In this document: positions 16,285-25,387 of the stretch, one piece after another
How the letters are laid out: every line of letters starts with the position of its first letter
How positions within the stretch are numbered: the first letter of the stretch is position 1
Program-made: the position numbers and the translations under genes
NCBI RefSeq assembly: GCF_000263595.1
Contig: NZ_ADES01000012.1
Span: 39,968 to 103,967 of the forward strand
DNA: 64,000 nucleotides
Direction of reading: 5' to 3'
DNA from: Gardnerella vaginalis 1500E
Lineage (GTDB): Bacteria > Actinomycetota > Actinomycetes > Actinomycetales > Bifidobacteriaceae
Notes under the pieces: generated by a model
What the model saw: the letters and a program-made list of their open reading frames with translations, nothing else
Database searches by the model: none
Told to the model about the DNA's origin: nothing

Positions 16285-17541
16285 CTACTTTTTAAGTTGC
16301 ACTGGTTCGTGGTCTTTGCCCATCTTAAACTTAAGACCCGCACGCTGCCACATGCGATATTCGCCAACTGCCGTAAAGAGAACATCTGTGGAAGAGTTAA
16401 GTGCAGTTTCGAAAGAATCCTGCAAAACGCCAATAATAAGGCCAATAGCAACTACTTGCATAGCAATATCATTTGAAATACCAAACGACGAGCATGCAAG
16501 AGGTATGAGCAAAAGCGAACCACCTGCTACACCAGATGCGCCTGCAGCGGAAACTGCAGAAAGCGCAGACAAAATCACAGCTGTTGGAATATCAACGTAA
16601 ATCCCAAGAGTGTGAGCAGCACATAAAGCCATAATCGAAATCGTTATAGCAGCACCACTCATATTAATGGTTGATCCAAGTGGTATAGAAACAGAGTAAT
16701 TGTCTTTATTAAAACCGAGTTTTTCGCACAAATTCATATTTACAGGAATATTTGCAGCAGAAGAACGCATAAAGAACGCTGTAACTCCAGAATCGCGCAA
16801 TGTTCTCAATACAAGAGGATACGGATTCTTGCCAGTAAGCACAAAAACAAAAATAGGATTTACAATCAAAGCAACAACAGCCATAGTGCCTACTAACAAG
16901 GCAATAACGGAACCGTATTCACTAAAAATACGAAGACCATTGCTTGCCACTGTTGTATAAACAAGACCCATAATGCCAAAAGGTGCTGCGTTAATAATCC
17001 AGTGAACAATTTTTCCAATAGCAGACGAAACGTTGTCAAAGAATGCTTTAGTAGAAGGCTCAGCCAAGCGAAGTGCTACACCAAACGCGATTGCCCAGAA
17101 TAAAATACCAATAAAGTTTCCCTTAGCAAGAGCATCTACAGGGTTTACAACAATATTTAGCACAAGAGAATTAAGAACTTCGCCGATTCCTTGAGGAGAC
17201 GGCGAAGACGCTGCTGCAACATGAGCAAAAGTGAAGTCAACAGGGAAAATCATGGCTGCACATACAGCTATAAGGCTTGCAATAAACGTAGAAAGTGCAT
17301 ACAACACGATTACAAGCTTCATGTTTCCAACACTTTTTGCTTTTGCAAGCGCACCAATCACAAGGCAAAATACCAAGATAGGCGCAACGGATTTAAGTGC
17401 GCTCACAAACAGCTTTCCCATAAGATCTAGCACATAAACGTGAGCTGGCACAAAAATGCCAAGTGCAGCGCCTAGAAAAAGACCAATAACAATACGCAGA
17501 ATAAGGTCAATGTTATTCCACTTTTGAATAATCTTGTGCAT
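16285..17541 (-). CDS. sstT: Serine/threonine:Na+ symporter SstT
   Basis: A 418-residue transporter of the dicarboxylate/amino acid:cation symporter family, with eight or more helices and two re-entrant loops. The serine-rich FFMRSSAANIPVNMNLCEKLG, the IPLGSTINMSGAAIT loop and SAAGASGVAGGSLLLIPLA are typical of SstT. It imports serine with sodium. Being next to cysE-cysK, it plausibly supplies the serine for cysteine synthesis, though it is on the other strand and separately transcribed. Length is as expected. Confidence 0.92.
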   Translation of the reverse strand: MHKIIQKWNNIDLILRIVIGLFLGAALGIFVPAHVYVLDLMGKLFVSALKSVAPILVFCLVIGALAKAKSVGNMKLVIVLYALSTFIASLIAVCAAMIFPVDFTFAHVAAASSPSPQGIGEVLNSLVLNIVVNPVDALAKGNFIGILFWAIAFGVALRLAEPSTKAFFDNVSSAIGKIVHWIINAAPFGIMGLVYTTVASNGLRIFSEYGSVIALLVGTMAVVALIVNPIFVFVLTGKNPYPLVLRTLRDSGVTAFFMRSSAANIPVNMNLCEKLGFNKDNYSVSIPLGSTINMSGAAITISIMALCAAHTLGIYVDIPTAVILSALSAVSAAGASGVAGGSLLLIPLACSSFGISNDIAMQVVAIGLIIGVLQDSFETALNSSTDVLFTAVGEYRMWQRAGLKFKMGKDHEPVQLKK

Positions 17542-17667
17542 GAGAGTCTCCTGTAATTTGGTTTGTGCAGAATATTTTATACTCTTTTATTTGTATTCAT
17601 ACTCGCAAGATTTTTTATTTTTATTTTTTACAGATTATACATAAGTGTGCATATATATGCAAATCAT

Positions 17668-18999
17668 CTAATCTGCGTAGCTCATGTTTGGCAACTGCGG
17701 CAAAACAACAAGCAATCCTGCTGTGAAAATCAGCGCAAGTATAGGCAAAAGCTGCCATTGGAACGTAGACGAGAATGCAAATCCAATCCAAGATCCGCTA
17801 GTAGCACCAATCGCAAACGCGAGACGCGCCAAACCAGAAAACTTAGCGAGCGCACTTCCTTTAAACAGAATCTGACGCGCAACAATAATCGGCTCTACCA
17901 ATAACATTCCACCAATCGCTTCAAGTAAGAATGCAAAGCACATCATTGGCAAAAGATTAATAAACATAAGGCAATAAGCAAGCAAGCTCACAATAATACC
18001 CAAAATCGCAACTTTTCTTAAACCGAGTTTTTGAGACGAGTGCGCATATAAAACGGACGCGAGCACGCTTCCTACGCCAGTGAAAATATACAGCATTGTT
18101 AAAGATTGAGAGCCATATTGCTTACCGATACCGAGCAGGATATAGGAAACGGAGCATGCAGGAATAAAAGCAACCAAAAGAGATCCAGCAAGAAGCATGA
18201 TTTTACTCTTGAGCGATGGATTCGCAGATTGCTTAGCTGCAGATTTATTGGATGTAGATTTGGAATCAACGTCATTTTCTTGCGATACTTGCGATACTTC
18301 TCCTTCTTCACTAATCGCTTGCGATTCATTCTCTACATCTTGCTGCACTTCCTCTTCTTCGCAAGATGCTCGCGATATATCTTGCTTCATAATAAATCGC
18401 GTAGCGCAAGCCGCAAAAGAAGTCACGGACGAGAAAACCAAAACCGCAGGAATCGACCAGCTTGCAATCCAAGATCCAAGCGGAGAGCCGAGCAAGGTTC
18501 CTGTAACACTCGCCAAAACGCTTACAATGCCACTGTAGTTTACAATCATGCCGTCATCGCCGCCGGCAGCATCAACCTCGAAAACTTCGCTAGCAATATC
18601 AATCACTTGACCTGTAATCAACAATGCGCAAGAAAGAGCTACAAGCGACCACTTCCACGCAGAAGAGCCAAACATAAGAAGCGGTAGCAAACTGAGCACG
18701 CCTTCTACGCCTTCAGTCATAGCAAGAGCGCGAAAACCGCCAAGCTTATCAACAATCCAACCAGAGCATGGCGAAAGAAAATCGGCAACCGTCATAAAAG
18801 TCTTACGAAAACCAATCACCCAAGCCGGCAAGCCCACAATAATAATCGAAGGCAAAACCGATCCTTCATACGCTTGATTGCCGAGCATAGAAAAACAGAA
18901 GCCAACCAGCGCCCATCGCAATGCAGGACTAATAGATCTCATACGAATAAAAATATTATTCTTGCTAAAAATTGACTTCACAGCAACCATCTCTCCCAC
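17668..18999 (-). CDS. Major facilitator superfamily transporter
   Basis: A 443-residue protein with twelve hydrophobic segments in two halves and a long central cytoplasmic loop (about residues 205-255) that is very acidic and serine-rich (EEEEVQQDVENESQAISEEG). The motif GWIVDKLGGFRALAMTEG after helix 2 fits the MFS loop. Best guess is a drug or metabolite exporter; no substrate is visible. It is transcribed in the same direction as sstT, 126 bases upstream. MKSIFSKNN-like start is uncertain. Confidence 0.78.
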   Translation of the reverse strand: MGEMVAVKSIFSKNNIFIRMRSISPALRWALVGFCFSMLGNQAYEGSVLPSIIIVGLPAWVIGFRKTFMTVADFLSPCSGWIVDKLGGFRALAMTEGVEGVLSLLPLLMFGSSAWKWSLVALSCALLITGQVIDIASEVFEVDAAGGDDGMIVNYSGIVSVLASVTGTLLGSPLGSWIASWSIPAVLVFSSVTSFAACATRFIMKQDISRASCEEEEVQQDVENESQAISEEGEVSQVSQENDVDSKSTSNKSAAKQSANPSLKSKIMLLAGSLLVAFIPACSVSYILLGIGKQYGSQSLTMLYIFTGVGSVLASVLYAHSSQKLGLRKVAILGIIVSLLAYCLMFINLLPMMCFAFLLEAIGGMLLVEPIIVARQILFKGSALAKFSGLARLAFAIGATSGSWIGFAFSSTFQWQLLPILALIFTAGLLVVLPQLPNMSYAD

Positions 19000-19299
19000 A
19001 AAACTCTTGCAAAATAACGCAAACTTGCATAGCTGCTTACATGCAAACTCGCATAACTACCTTCAAATCGATATCCAACTTAAATAATTCATTACAAACT
19101 ACACAAATCAAATAGCTTATTTGACAAATTTGACAACACTATACTCTTGTTTAAAAAAAGCAAAAATTGCATCTAAAAACCGCAAGAGACCAGTCTAAAA
19201 TTACTACGAGTCTCTTCACTAGCCATCAAATAAGAGATTTGGTAATACTCAGTCTCACCTTGCCAGTAAGCGTCCAAGACAGTTGTAAACAGAGAGTTG
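19000..19299. other. Intergenic, contains a partial B-type repeat
   Basis: Bases 19165-19200 (AAAAACCGCAAGAGACCAG and following) match the left end of the B half-repeats found at 20965 and beyond. Nothing coding is seen. Confidence 0.4.
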
Positions 19300-19917
19300 C
19301 TAATTTTTTTGTTTGCTAATTTTTTGTTCAATAATTTTATCGGTAAATGCCTTTAAAAATTCTCTAGAATTACTCCATCCTGCACCATTATTTAATCCCG
19401 AGAAATCAAAACCAGATATTTCATCTAACGCTTTACTACAAACCCATTCATACATTCCAGCCTGTTTGCTTTTATATATTATTAGGAACAATGGTTTCAT
19501 TGCTTTTTTACCCAACGACACAACACTCTTGTATTGCTTAGAATATACTACATCGTTATACCATCCTGTCAGCCGATAGTATTTATCTTTGACCCCCTTT
19601 TCACCAATCTCGTCGCATAGATTTTGTAACTGTTTAGCCACATATGTGAGAACCTTTTCATCTATGTTTTTTATGAGCAAAGTTTCATCAACACCATTTT
19701 TACTTACCTCTTTCCAGTCAACATCTTCATTATTTTCTGAGTGCTTTTCATTCCTTGCAGAATTTTCTGAGTGTCTTTTATTCCTTTCAGACTTTTGATT
19801 TTCTGTTTTTACTTCTCTATTATTATCGCTAAAATTATTCTGATTCTTACAACCTGAAATAAGTGACATAAGGCAAACTACCACAGTCAAAAAAGCATAA
19901 TGCTTAATATGCTTCAT
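19300..19917 (-). CDS. Lipoprotein of unknown function
   Basis: A 205-residue protein. A signal peptide (MKHIKHYAFLTVVVCLMSLI) ends in the lipobox LISGC, so Cys23 would be lipidated. A hydrophilic linker with repeats of SERNKRHSEN and ARNEKHSEN follows, then a globular domain (residues 70-205) with LLIKNIDEKVLTYVAKQLQNL and FLIIYKSKQAG. I do not recognise the domain. A B-type half-repeat fragment lies downstream and an A-type one upstream. Confidence 0.75.
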   Translation of the reverse strand: MKHIKHYAFLTVVVCLMSLISGCKNQNNFSDNNREVKTENQKSERNKRHSENSARNEKHSENNEDVDWKEVSKNGVDETLLIKNIDEKVLTYVAKQLQNLCDEIGEKGVKDKYYRLTGWYNDVVYSKQYKSVVSLGKKAMKPLFLIIYKSKQAGMYEWVCSKALDEISGFDFSGLNNGAGWSNSREFLKAFTDKIIEQKISKQKN

Positions 19918-20189
19918 TTTACGCCTCCTCTACAACTTAATCTTTACCTAATTGCGGCTACGATTCTCATGCTCAATCTTCACTCTGTTCTTCACCATCA
20001 TGCTTCACTATCATCCGCCAAATATTTATTCATCTCGGAGTACAAATCATCTTTGAGTTTAATAAAACTGACGGGATGTAAATTATGGACAAGAATGCAG
20101 ATATGCAGACTATAAAATGATTGTAACTAAAAATCATCCGATAATCTACAGGATTTTATTCCATACATAAACAGATGTGTGGCAAAATG

Positions 20190-20255
20190 AGTGCACGCTT
20201 TAACGATAGAAAAAGGTAATAGTTAAAAGGTTTAAAACCTGCTTAATAGCTTGAT
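20190..20255 (+). repeat. A-type half-repeat, copy 1
   Basis: Contains GTGCACGCTTTAACGATAG and, after a short spacer, GTTAAAAGGTTTAAAACC then GCTTAATAGCTTGATTTT. It is decayed at the stem but matches the A copies at 35651, 45102, 50036 and 53873. Otherwise 19918-20378 has nothing coding that I can support. Confidence 0.7.
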
Positions 20256-20378
20256 TTTGAATCCGAAAACACAACTACGGAAAGTTATAATTTTAATAGT
20301 GATTAAACTTTTGCTTTCAACTGCTTGCATATGCTTGCAAGCATTTTGTAAAATAAGGTCAGAAAGGACGCGAACACA

Positions 20379-20699
20379 ATGACAAATACGAATGCTGTAT
20401 ATGCAAGAATCGATACAAATCTTAAAGAAGACGCTGAAAGCATCTTGAACCAACTTGGGATTTCACCATCTTCAGCAATACAAATGCTGTATAGCCAAAT
20501 CGTTTTACAAAATGGCTTACCTTTTGAACTCCGCCTGCCAACTAATAAGCAAGAAAAACCGCTTGCTTTAGGTAATTTAACTCGAACTGAACTAGATGCA
20601 GAATTGCAAAAAGGCATCGATTCACTTTCGACAGGAAAATCGTATAGTGCTAACGATGTTGATAAGTTATTCGTATCTTCTACTCAGGCAGAAATATAG
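20379..20699 (+). CDS. RelB/DinJ-family antitoxin, orphan
   Basis: A 106-residue protein with an N-terminal ribbon-helix-helix (TNAVYARIDTNLKEDAESIL, then GISPSSAIQMLYSQIVLQNG) and the typical LPFELRLP, as in DinJ. RelB/DinJ proteins bind a RelE/YafQ mRNA-cleaving toxin and repress their own promoter. No toxin gene follows: the next 500 bases are AT-rich repeats. GAAAGGA lies before the ATG. It sits between two half-repeats, so the toxin may have been lost by recombination. Confidence 0.85.
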   Translation: MTNTNAVYARIDTNLKEDAESILNQLGISPSSAIQMLYSQIVLQNGLPFELRLPTNKQEKPLALGNLTRTELDAELQKGIDSLSTGKSYSANDVDKLFVSSTQAEI

Positions 20700-20870
20700 A
20701 AAACATTGTTAACAACTCAAACAACTAATGCGCGATTCATTTGAGACTGGCTGTATTAGTGTTTGGCTGTTTCTACGCGCAATTACATTGCTATGTTGTT
20801 GCGTTGCTATGTTGCTGTGTTTGCAACAATTCTGCGGTTATTCTGTTATATTTTGCGTTATGTCTTAACG

Positions 20871-20957
20871 TATCACATTATTATATATGTTTTGTTGTAT
20901 TTAATCACATTATTATACGTATTTTGGTGTTTTTAATCACATAATTATACGTATTTG
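20871..20957. repeat. Tandem repeat of about 32 bases
   Basis: Three imperfect copies of a unit with ATCACATTATTATA and GTATTTTGGTGTTT. No gene is supported between 20700 and 21268. Confidence 0.65.
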
Positions 20958-20964
20958 AATGATG

Positions 20965-21225
20965 CTCAGCATAAAAACGGTAAAATCGCACCCAAAAACC
21001 GCACCGAACCAGCCTAAAGCTGCCACTAATTAAACCTTTTAACGTTAGACCCTGTAAAGCCCTGCTGTACAAGGGCAAAAAAACACCCACCTATTAAGCC
21101 CTCGACATCAAGCAAACACTCTCTACATGGATTGAGAGAACTCCTAGTATAGCTACACTTTTTTCAAGTGCACACTATGGATATTGGATGCACTTTTTAA
21201 CGATAGAAATATCAAAAAGGCTGTA
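20965..21225 (+). repeat. Complete B-A repeat element, copy with both halves
   Basis: The B half carries AAAAACCGCACCGAACCAGC and TTAAACCTTTTAACG at 21027-21042, then CCCTGCTGTACAAGGGCAAA. The A half carries TGGATTGAGAGAACTCC, GTGCACACTATGG and GCACTTTTTAACGATAG. The two ends are rough inverted repeats of each other. Length is about 260 bases. Confidence 0.7.
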
Positions 21226-21268
21226 ACGTGTTTTATATCGCTTCACATTGTGAGCGAAATATAATTTG

Positions 21269-22440
21269 TTACTTATTGCCTTTAGTTCTATTATGCGTTT
21301 TGCAAAGCATTTGGAAATTTGACTCGTCCGTTGCACCACCTTTGCTTCAAGCTGTTACATGATCTGCGTCCATTTCGCTCAATTTATAGATACGTTTGGA
21401 ATTGTTGTCACTACCCAAAGCATAAAGCGGACAATTTGATATATCTTTTTTCTTTAGCAGCTTACGTTTGGCGAGCATACACTTGCTTTTTTATTTTCTC
21501 GTCAAATACTCGTATGTTAAGAAGAGTTTTGTCAGATTATCCACCAAGTACATACTCAATAACACAACGTTTATTTTGAACTTGAGAATCTTCCAAAAGT
21601 GCATATACTCGTTCTGCAATCTGAGCCTTACTATAGGCATTTTTATGATACGTATAGTACAGCCTTCCCCATTCTTGGCCGCACATTTCACTTACAGTAT
21701 AGTCAAATATTGAATCTGTCCAATCTATTACAGTATCGAAGTGGTTTTTCAACTGTTTAATATCTGTATCGTTTCTATGTTGAGCCATATAATCGTCAAT
21801 TTTCCCATCACTCACACAGTCGAGAGCTGTTTCAAGAATTGCTTGACTTTTAGGATCGCCTTTCACATAGGTTTGCCACATATTCATCTTAGAATTAGAA
21901 GTATTTGAAAATTCTTCCTTAGCAAGCGTTACAAAACTACCATGATAAGCCGCATTTCTTAGTTCTTGTTTCACTAGTGGAACGCCGGCAATATTAATAG
22001 TTTCAAACCATACTTCAATTTCCGAAAGCGTTCCTTCACACACATAAATTGTAAGCTTTGTATTACTAATTAAATCTTGCTCATCTTTGGCAAGGCTGTT
22101 GAAATATTTTGGTTTGCCATCACGTTCAACAGCAAAGGCCACGATTGATTAACAAAACGTGCGAATGATGTAATACGCTGTTGCACATCAACGATATGGC
22201 AAGGCTTGTAGCCATTCTCAACCAGACACAAGTCCTCTCCCAGCTGACAGTTTCCTTACTTTTCAGCGGCTTCAGTGACAGGAGACCGGTGTAGTGAAAG
22301 CGGTCAGGCTGGAGGTTTATCAAATCCTCCCAGAAGTCCACTAACTGCCGCTGCAGTCACGCATAACCGCGCTGATAGTCCGGTATCCCAAATATTCTAT
22401 TTTGAAAAAGCAGCGACAACGTCTGCAGCTCGTTTGCCAT
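21269..22440 (-). pseudogene. DUF262 plus HNH nuclease gene (GmrSD-like), broken
   Basis: The start at 22440 has GGAGG before it, and the opening RIFGIPDYQRGYA is the DUF262 (ParB-like nucleotidase) signature. The conserved Trp after it is TGA. A frameshift follows near 22236, then DVQQRIT (normally DGQQR), an apparent internal deletion near 22142, and a long open stretch (FETINIAGVPLVKQELRNAAYHG). Stops and shifts come next, then an HNH domain (MDADHVTA, stop, SKGGA; LCKTHNR) ending at TAA 21269. Related proteins cut modified DNA in phage defence. It lies directly after the methyltransferase genes as the last gene of that operon. Confidence 0.85.
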
Positions 22441-23384
22441 ATCTTAAACCTCCAGAAAATTGACCTTTTGAAATCACTCCTCTTTTTTCTTTGCACGGGA
22501 TTTCTTAGGTTCAACGGGGATTGCGAAATCAAGAATATACTCGAAAAAGTTGTGCCCATAGTTATGTAGCTACTCGGCCATCCAAATATACCTATTTTAT
22601 TAACAAGGTTTCTTCTATCCCAGATGATAGTGTTTCTAAACTCATAGCCCGCTGCGCGCAATGCATTTACAACATTAATGTGAATAGGAACACGTTTCCT
22701 ATCAATCCATGCATCTGTTATGTTTATAAGAATATGAGCCTTTTCATCAAATACCGGCATCATCTGTTTGAAAATCTCTGACATGGCCGCTTCAAAAGCG
22801 TCTACCTCAAGTGTTCCTAAATTTCTTGGATCTTGACTATATTGTTCAACTTTGCAAAATTGCTTGTTCTTTCTGAGGTCACCCCGACGGCTTTTGTTTT
22901 TCCGTTCTCTATTAAGAATATTAGCGTAGGGAGGCGAGGTAAATGCCAATTTCACTGTTCCGCGCACAATCCGATTAACTATATTCCTTGCATCATCACA
23001 AACTGCAATTTGTTTGCAATGACGGTCAGCTGGCGGCTCTTCTACACGCGAATTAGATAAATCTACATATTCCTGCTTTAAGTCAAAGCCCACTGCATTT
23101 CTATCTAAATCCTGAGCAGCAAGCAGCGTTGTTCCTGAACCGACAAATGGATCTAATACAAGTTCTCCTTTATGTGTGAATTGCTCAATAACACGCTTAG
23201 CCATCGCGATAGGAAATACAGCTGGGTGTACATTTCTGTCTCGAATATCTCGTGGTTCGTACATAAACTGCCATACACCTATTTGATTTTTCATCCAGTC
23301 TCTTGCTTCAATACAAGATAAAAAGCCCTTTTTGCAGTCGCATAAACGCGTATTATCGATTTTTATGAAATCGGCATCTGGCAT
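22341..23384 (-). CDS. DNA amino-methyltransferase M1, C-terminus frameshifted
   Basis: A SAM-dependent N4-cytosine or N6-adenine methyltransferase. Motif I (VLDPFVGSGTTLLAAQ, near residue 77) precedes motif IV (TSPPY, near residue 150), and a target-recognition region follows. Near residue 283 the frame slips after GTTF: with one extra T in the five-T run around 22537 the protein would read EYILDFAIPVEPKKSRAKKK and stop at 22474, a natural C-terminus for this family. As sequenced it runs 45 codons further into the DUF262 leader. All catalytic motifs remain, so activity is possible. The start overlaps the end of M2 by 22 bases. Confidence 0.85.
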   Translation of the reverse strand: MPDADFIKIDNTRLCDCKKGFLSCIEARDWMKNQIGVWQFMYEPRDIRDRNVHPAVFPIAMAKRVIEQFTHKGELVLDPFVGSGTTLLAAQDLDRNAVGFDLKQEYVDLSNSRVEEPPADRHCKQIAVCDDARNIVNRIVRGTVKLAFTSPPYANILNRERKNKSRRGDLRKNKQFCKVEQYSQDPRNLGTLEVDAFEAAMSEIFKQMMPVFDEKAHILINITDAWIDRKRVPIHINVVNALRAAGYEFRNTIIWDRRNLVNKIGIFGWPSSYITMGTTFSSIFLISQSPLNLRNPVQRKKRSDFKRSIFWRFKIWQTSCRRCRCFFKIEYLGYRTISAVMRDCSGS

Positions 23385-24250
23385 TGTTCATATTCCCTCT
23401 CTTTCTTAAATCTGGTCTGCGCAAAATCGTAGAATTCTTGATTGATTTCAAACCCAATACAATTACGCTCAAGTCGATCACTCACTATCCATGTTGTCCC
23501 TGTTCCTAAAAATGGATCAAATACCGTCCCACCTTTAGGACTGCCGCATAATACGATTTGTTCAACGAGCTGTTCTGGAAATGTTGCCGTGTGACTCCCA
23601 TTTAACGGCTGCGTATTAATTGCCCATACATCGCCCGGATTTTTCATACGGCCGTTTGCTCCAAGAACTTTTATTGCGTCCAAATCAAAGAAGTATTTCT
23701 TATTCAGCACGAAGTGAAATACATGCTCATAAGTATTGTTTAGTCTATCTGTCACACTCGCGGGTATTCTATTCGGTTTTTGCCAGATAATATCATCCCT
23801 CAGAAGCCATCCACGTTCCTGCATTTCTATTGCAAAGCGAGACGGTATCAATAGAAGTTGCTTATTCTGGTACAGCTTCCCATTTTGTTTGATCTTAGGC
23901 TGTAAAGGCTTTGTAGTGAAATATTTTTCTTTGCGATCTTTTTGCGCTTGAGTAATATTGCCGTCGGCATCCAAATACTTGCTCCAAGCTCCTGCTCCTG
24001 AGCCAAAATATGTATCGCCGACATTAATAAAAATATTTGCCGCAGGTTTCAAATATGGGCGAAGGTCGTCAAAAAAATCCGCAAGACGTGACACATATGC
24101 TTCAGGTGTTGCTTCAGATCCAATTTCTCCCTCTCCGTTGTATACTCGCTTAGCCCAATATGGAGGCGATGTTACCAAGAGATCAATCGAGGCTGGCTCA
24201 ACTTTCTTTATCAATTCAAGTGTGTCTCCACACTCAATTACATGATTCAT
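23363..24250 (-). CDS. DNA amino-methyltransferase M2 (N4-cytosine type)
   Basis: A 295-residue enzyme with motif IV first (VTSPPYW, residues 26-32) and motif I last (VFDPFLGTGTTWIVSD, near residue 245), the beta-class order, opposite to M1. The central part (LLIPSRFAIEMQERGWLLRDDIIWQKPN) is typical of this group. SPPYW favours N4-cytosine methylation. Its start overlaps the stop of the small AbrB-like gene by 4 bases and its end overlaps M1. Two distinct methyltransferases beside two nuclease subunits suggest an asymmetric target, with one enzyme per strand. Confidence 0.9.
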   Translation of the reverse strand: MNHVIECGDTLELIKKVEPASIDLLVTSPPYWAKRVYNGEGEIGSEATPEAYVSRLADFFDDLRPYLKPAANIFINVGDTYFGSGAGAWSKYLDADGNITQAQKDRKEKYFTTKPLQPKIKQNGKLYQNKQLLLIPSRFAIEMQERGWLLRDDIIWQKPNRIPASVTDRLNNTYEHVFHFVLNKKYFFDLDAIKVLGANGRMKNPGDVWAINTQPLNGSHTATFPEQLVEQIVLCGSPKGGTVFDPFLGTGTTWIVSDRLERNCIGFEINQEFYDFAQTRFKKEREYEQCQMPIS

Positions 24251-24435
24251 TTCTTTTCTTCCTCATTATTGTCTGCAATCCGCAAAATCAATTCCTTCTT
24301 ATCTTGATCTAAAAAGATCGAAAACTTTGTTACTCCCTTTTCGACCGACAGATTATTTAAAATTGATTTAGGTAAACGTATACGCATGTCCTGCTGTAAA
24401 GTGTAAGTATCAAGATAGATGGGTTTCTTGTTCAT
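24247..24435 (-). CDS. Small AbrB/MazE-like DNA-binding protein, candidate R-M controller
   Basis: A 62-residue protein. MRIRLPKSILNNLSVEKG followed by TKFSIFLDQDKKELILRI fits the swapped-hairpin AbrB fold. It is the first gene of the methyltransferase operon, overlapping M2 by 4 bases. GAAAGGAG lies ahead of the ATG. Its promoter holds an extended -10 and a palindrome at the expected start of transcription, so autorepression is likely. A role as controller of the restriction-modification genes is inferred from position only. Confidence 0.7.
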   Translation of the reverse strand: MNKKPIYLDTYTLQQDMRIRLPKSILNNLSVEKGVTKFSIFLDQDKKELILRIADNNEEEKK

Positions 24436-24449
24436 GTTAGTCTCCTTTC

Positions 24450-24472
24450 GTCCTAAATTCAGGACTATTATA
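24450..24472 (-). promoter_or_regulatory. Extended -10 promoter with palindromic operator for the methyltransferase operon
   Basis: On the minus strand TGCTATAAT (-10 at 24472-24467) is followed at once by the palindrome GTCCTGAATTTAGGAC (24465-24450), which covers the predicted start site. Any protein binding there would block transcription. Confidence 0.7.
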
Positions 24473-24603
24473 GCACATTTTTAGTCTTATTTTATTTCAC
24501 CCTATGCAATAAAGATCACACGCCAAAATATATGCGCCGTCTATTACACGTTTTGCGCGAATTAGTAGCGGTGTAGCAGGCGGCGCTTCTTTAACTTAAC
24601 CGA

Positions 24604-25377
24604 TTATATGCTGTTGATAAAGATCTGTTTTACCGAAGGTCTTATTCTAAATTTTGTCCCATGATTATGTCCAGTTCTCGCATCGAAGTCAACGTATATG
24701 TACCCTCCCTCAACAAGAGAAAGGAATCTCTCAAGAGTCGGATCAACATATGCTTCAATCTCGTTGTACTTAAAAAACTCTTCCCCATTGATCCTCTTTG
24801 TTTCTGCTTTTACATACATGAGGTTATTTAATTTTATGCTGAGCTTCTTGGAAATATCCGAAAACGTCCAATACGGATGAGGATCTATGTCCCCTATTCC
24901 AACACCCCGTCTTATAAAATCGCGCCATTCAGAATATCTACTGTCGATCATTGAAAAATCAAAAGAGACAAAAATGCGTTCCTTTCCCCAATCTATATTG
25001 ACTTTAAACCCACGATCACTCACCGCAGTGGCATTAATTGTCTGCCTGAAGCTTCGCTCATTAGCAGGATATATTGTCCCTGCTTCTTGATGTGGCCAAC
25101 CATACAAAGGAAGAAGCACTCGAGGAACAATTTGTGCATTTCTCGGTAACGGCTCACTGTGAAACAAGGTTAATAATGAGCCTGTTTCAGCTCGCTGACT
25201 TTTTAATTCCCAATCGCCGAAATCTGGAAGTTGCAGATTATTTTCGGCGACATCCAAAAGATCCTCAAGCGTGTTACCCACACCACCCGCATTGCCGGGA
25301 CGCTGGTTTTTGATCCAACCCATTGATTTTATTTCTGCTAACTTTTCTCTAAGCAGCTCCAAATCATGTTCTCTCAT
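24604..25377 (-). CDS. MvaI/BcnI-family restriction endonuclease subunit A
   Basis: About 257 residues from the ATG at 25377, preferred over an upstream start because AGGAGGG lies just before it. The MvaI/BcnI fold is marked by GNTLEDLLDVAENNLQLPDF and then DWELKSQR, giving a D..ELK catalytic set (Asp52, Glu57, Lys59 in this numbering) and an accessory Glu38. MvaI and BcnI cut CC(W/S)GG. It follows subunit B by 10 bases on the same strand. The motifs are intact. Confidence 0.85.
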   Translation of the reverse strand: MREHDLELLREKLAEIKSMGWIKNQRPGNAGGVGNTLEDLLDVAENNLQLPDFGDWELKSQRAETGSLLTLFHSEPLPRNAQIVPRVLLPLYGWPHQEAGTIYPANERSFRQTINATAVSDRGFKVNIDWGKERIFVSFDFSMIDSRYSEWRDFIRRGVGIGDIDPHPYWTFSDISKKLSIKLNNLMYVKAETKRINGEEFFKYNEIEAYVDPTLERFLSLVEGGYIYVDFDARTGHNHGTKFRIRPSVKQIFINSI

Positions 25378-25387
25378 GTTTTCCCTC

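Noticed and set aside
20741..20944. Hydrophobic 67-codon frame as a toxin partner for the orphan RelB
   Set aside because: It starts without a ribosome site, is Cys- and Leu-rich from AT-rich repeat sequence, and resembles no RelE/YafQ toxin.
21269..22440. TGA read as tryptophan (variant genetic code) in the DUF262-HNH gene
   Set aside because: TGG is also used for Trp in the same gene, frameshifts are present, and nearby intact genes end normally, so simple decay explains both TGA codons.
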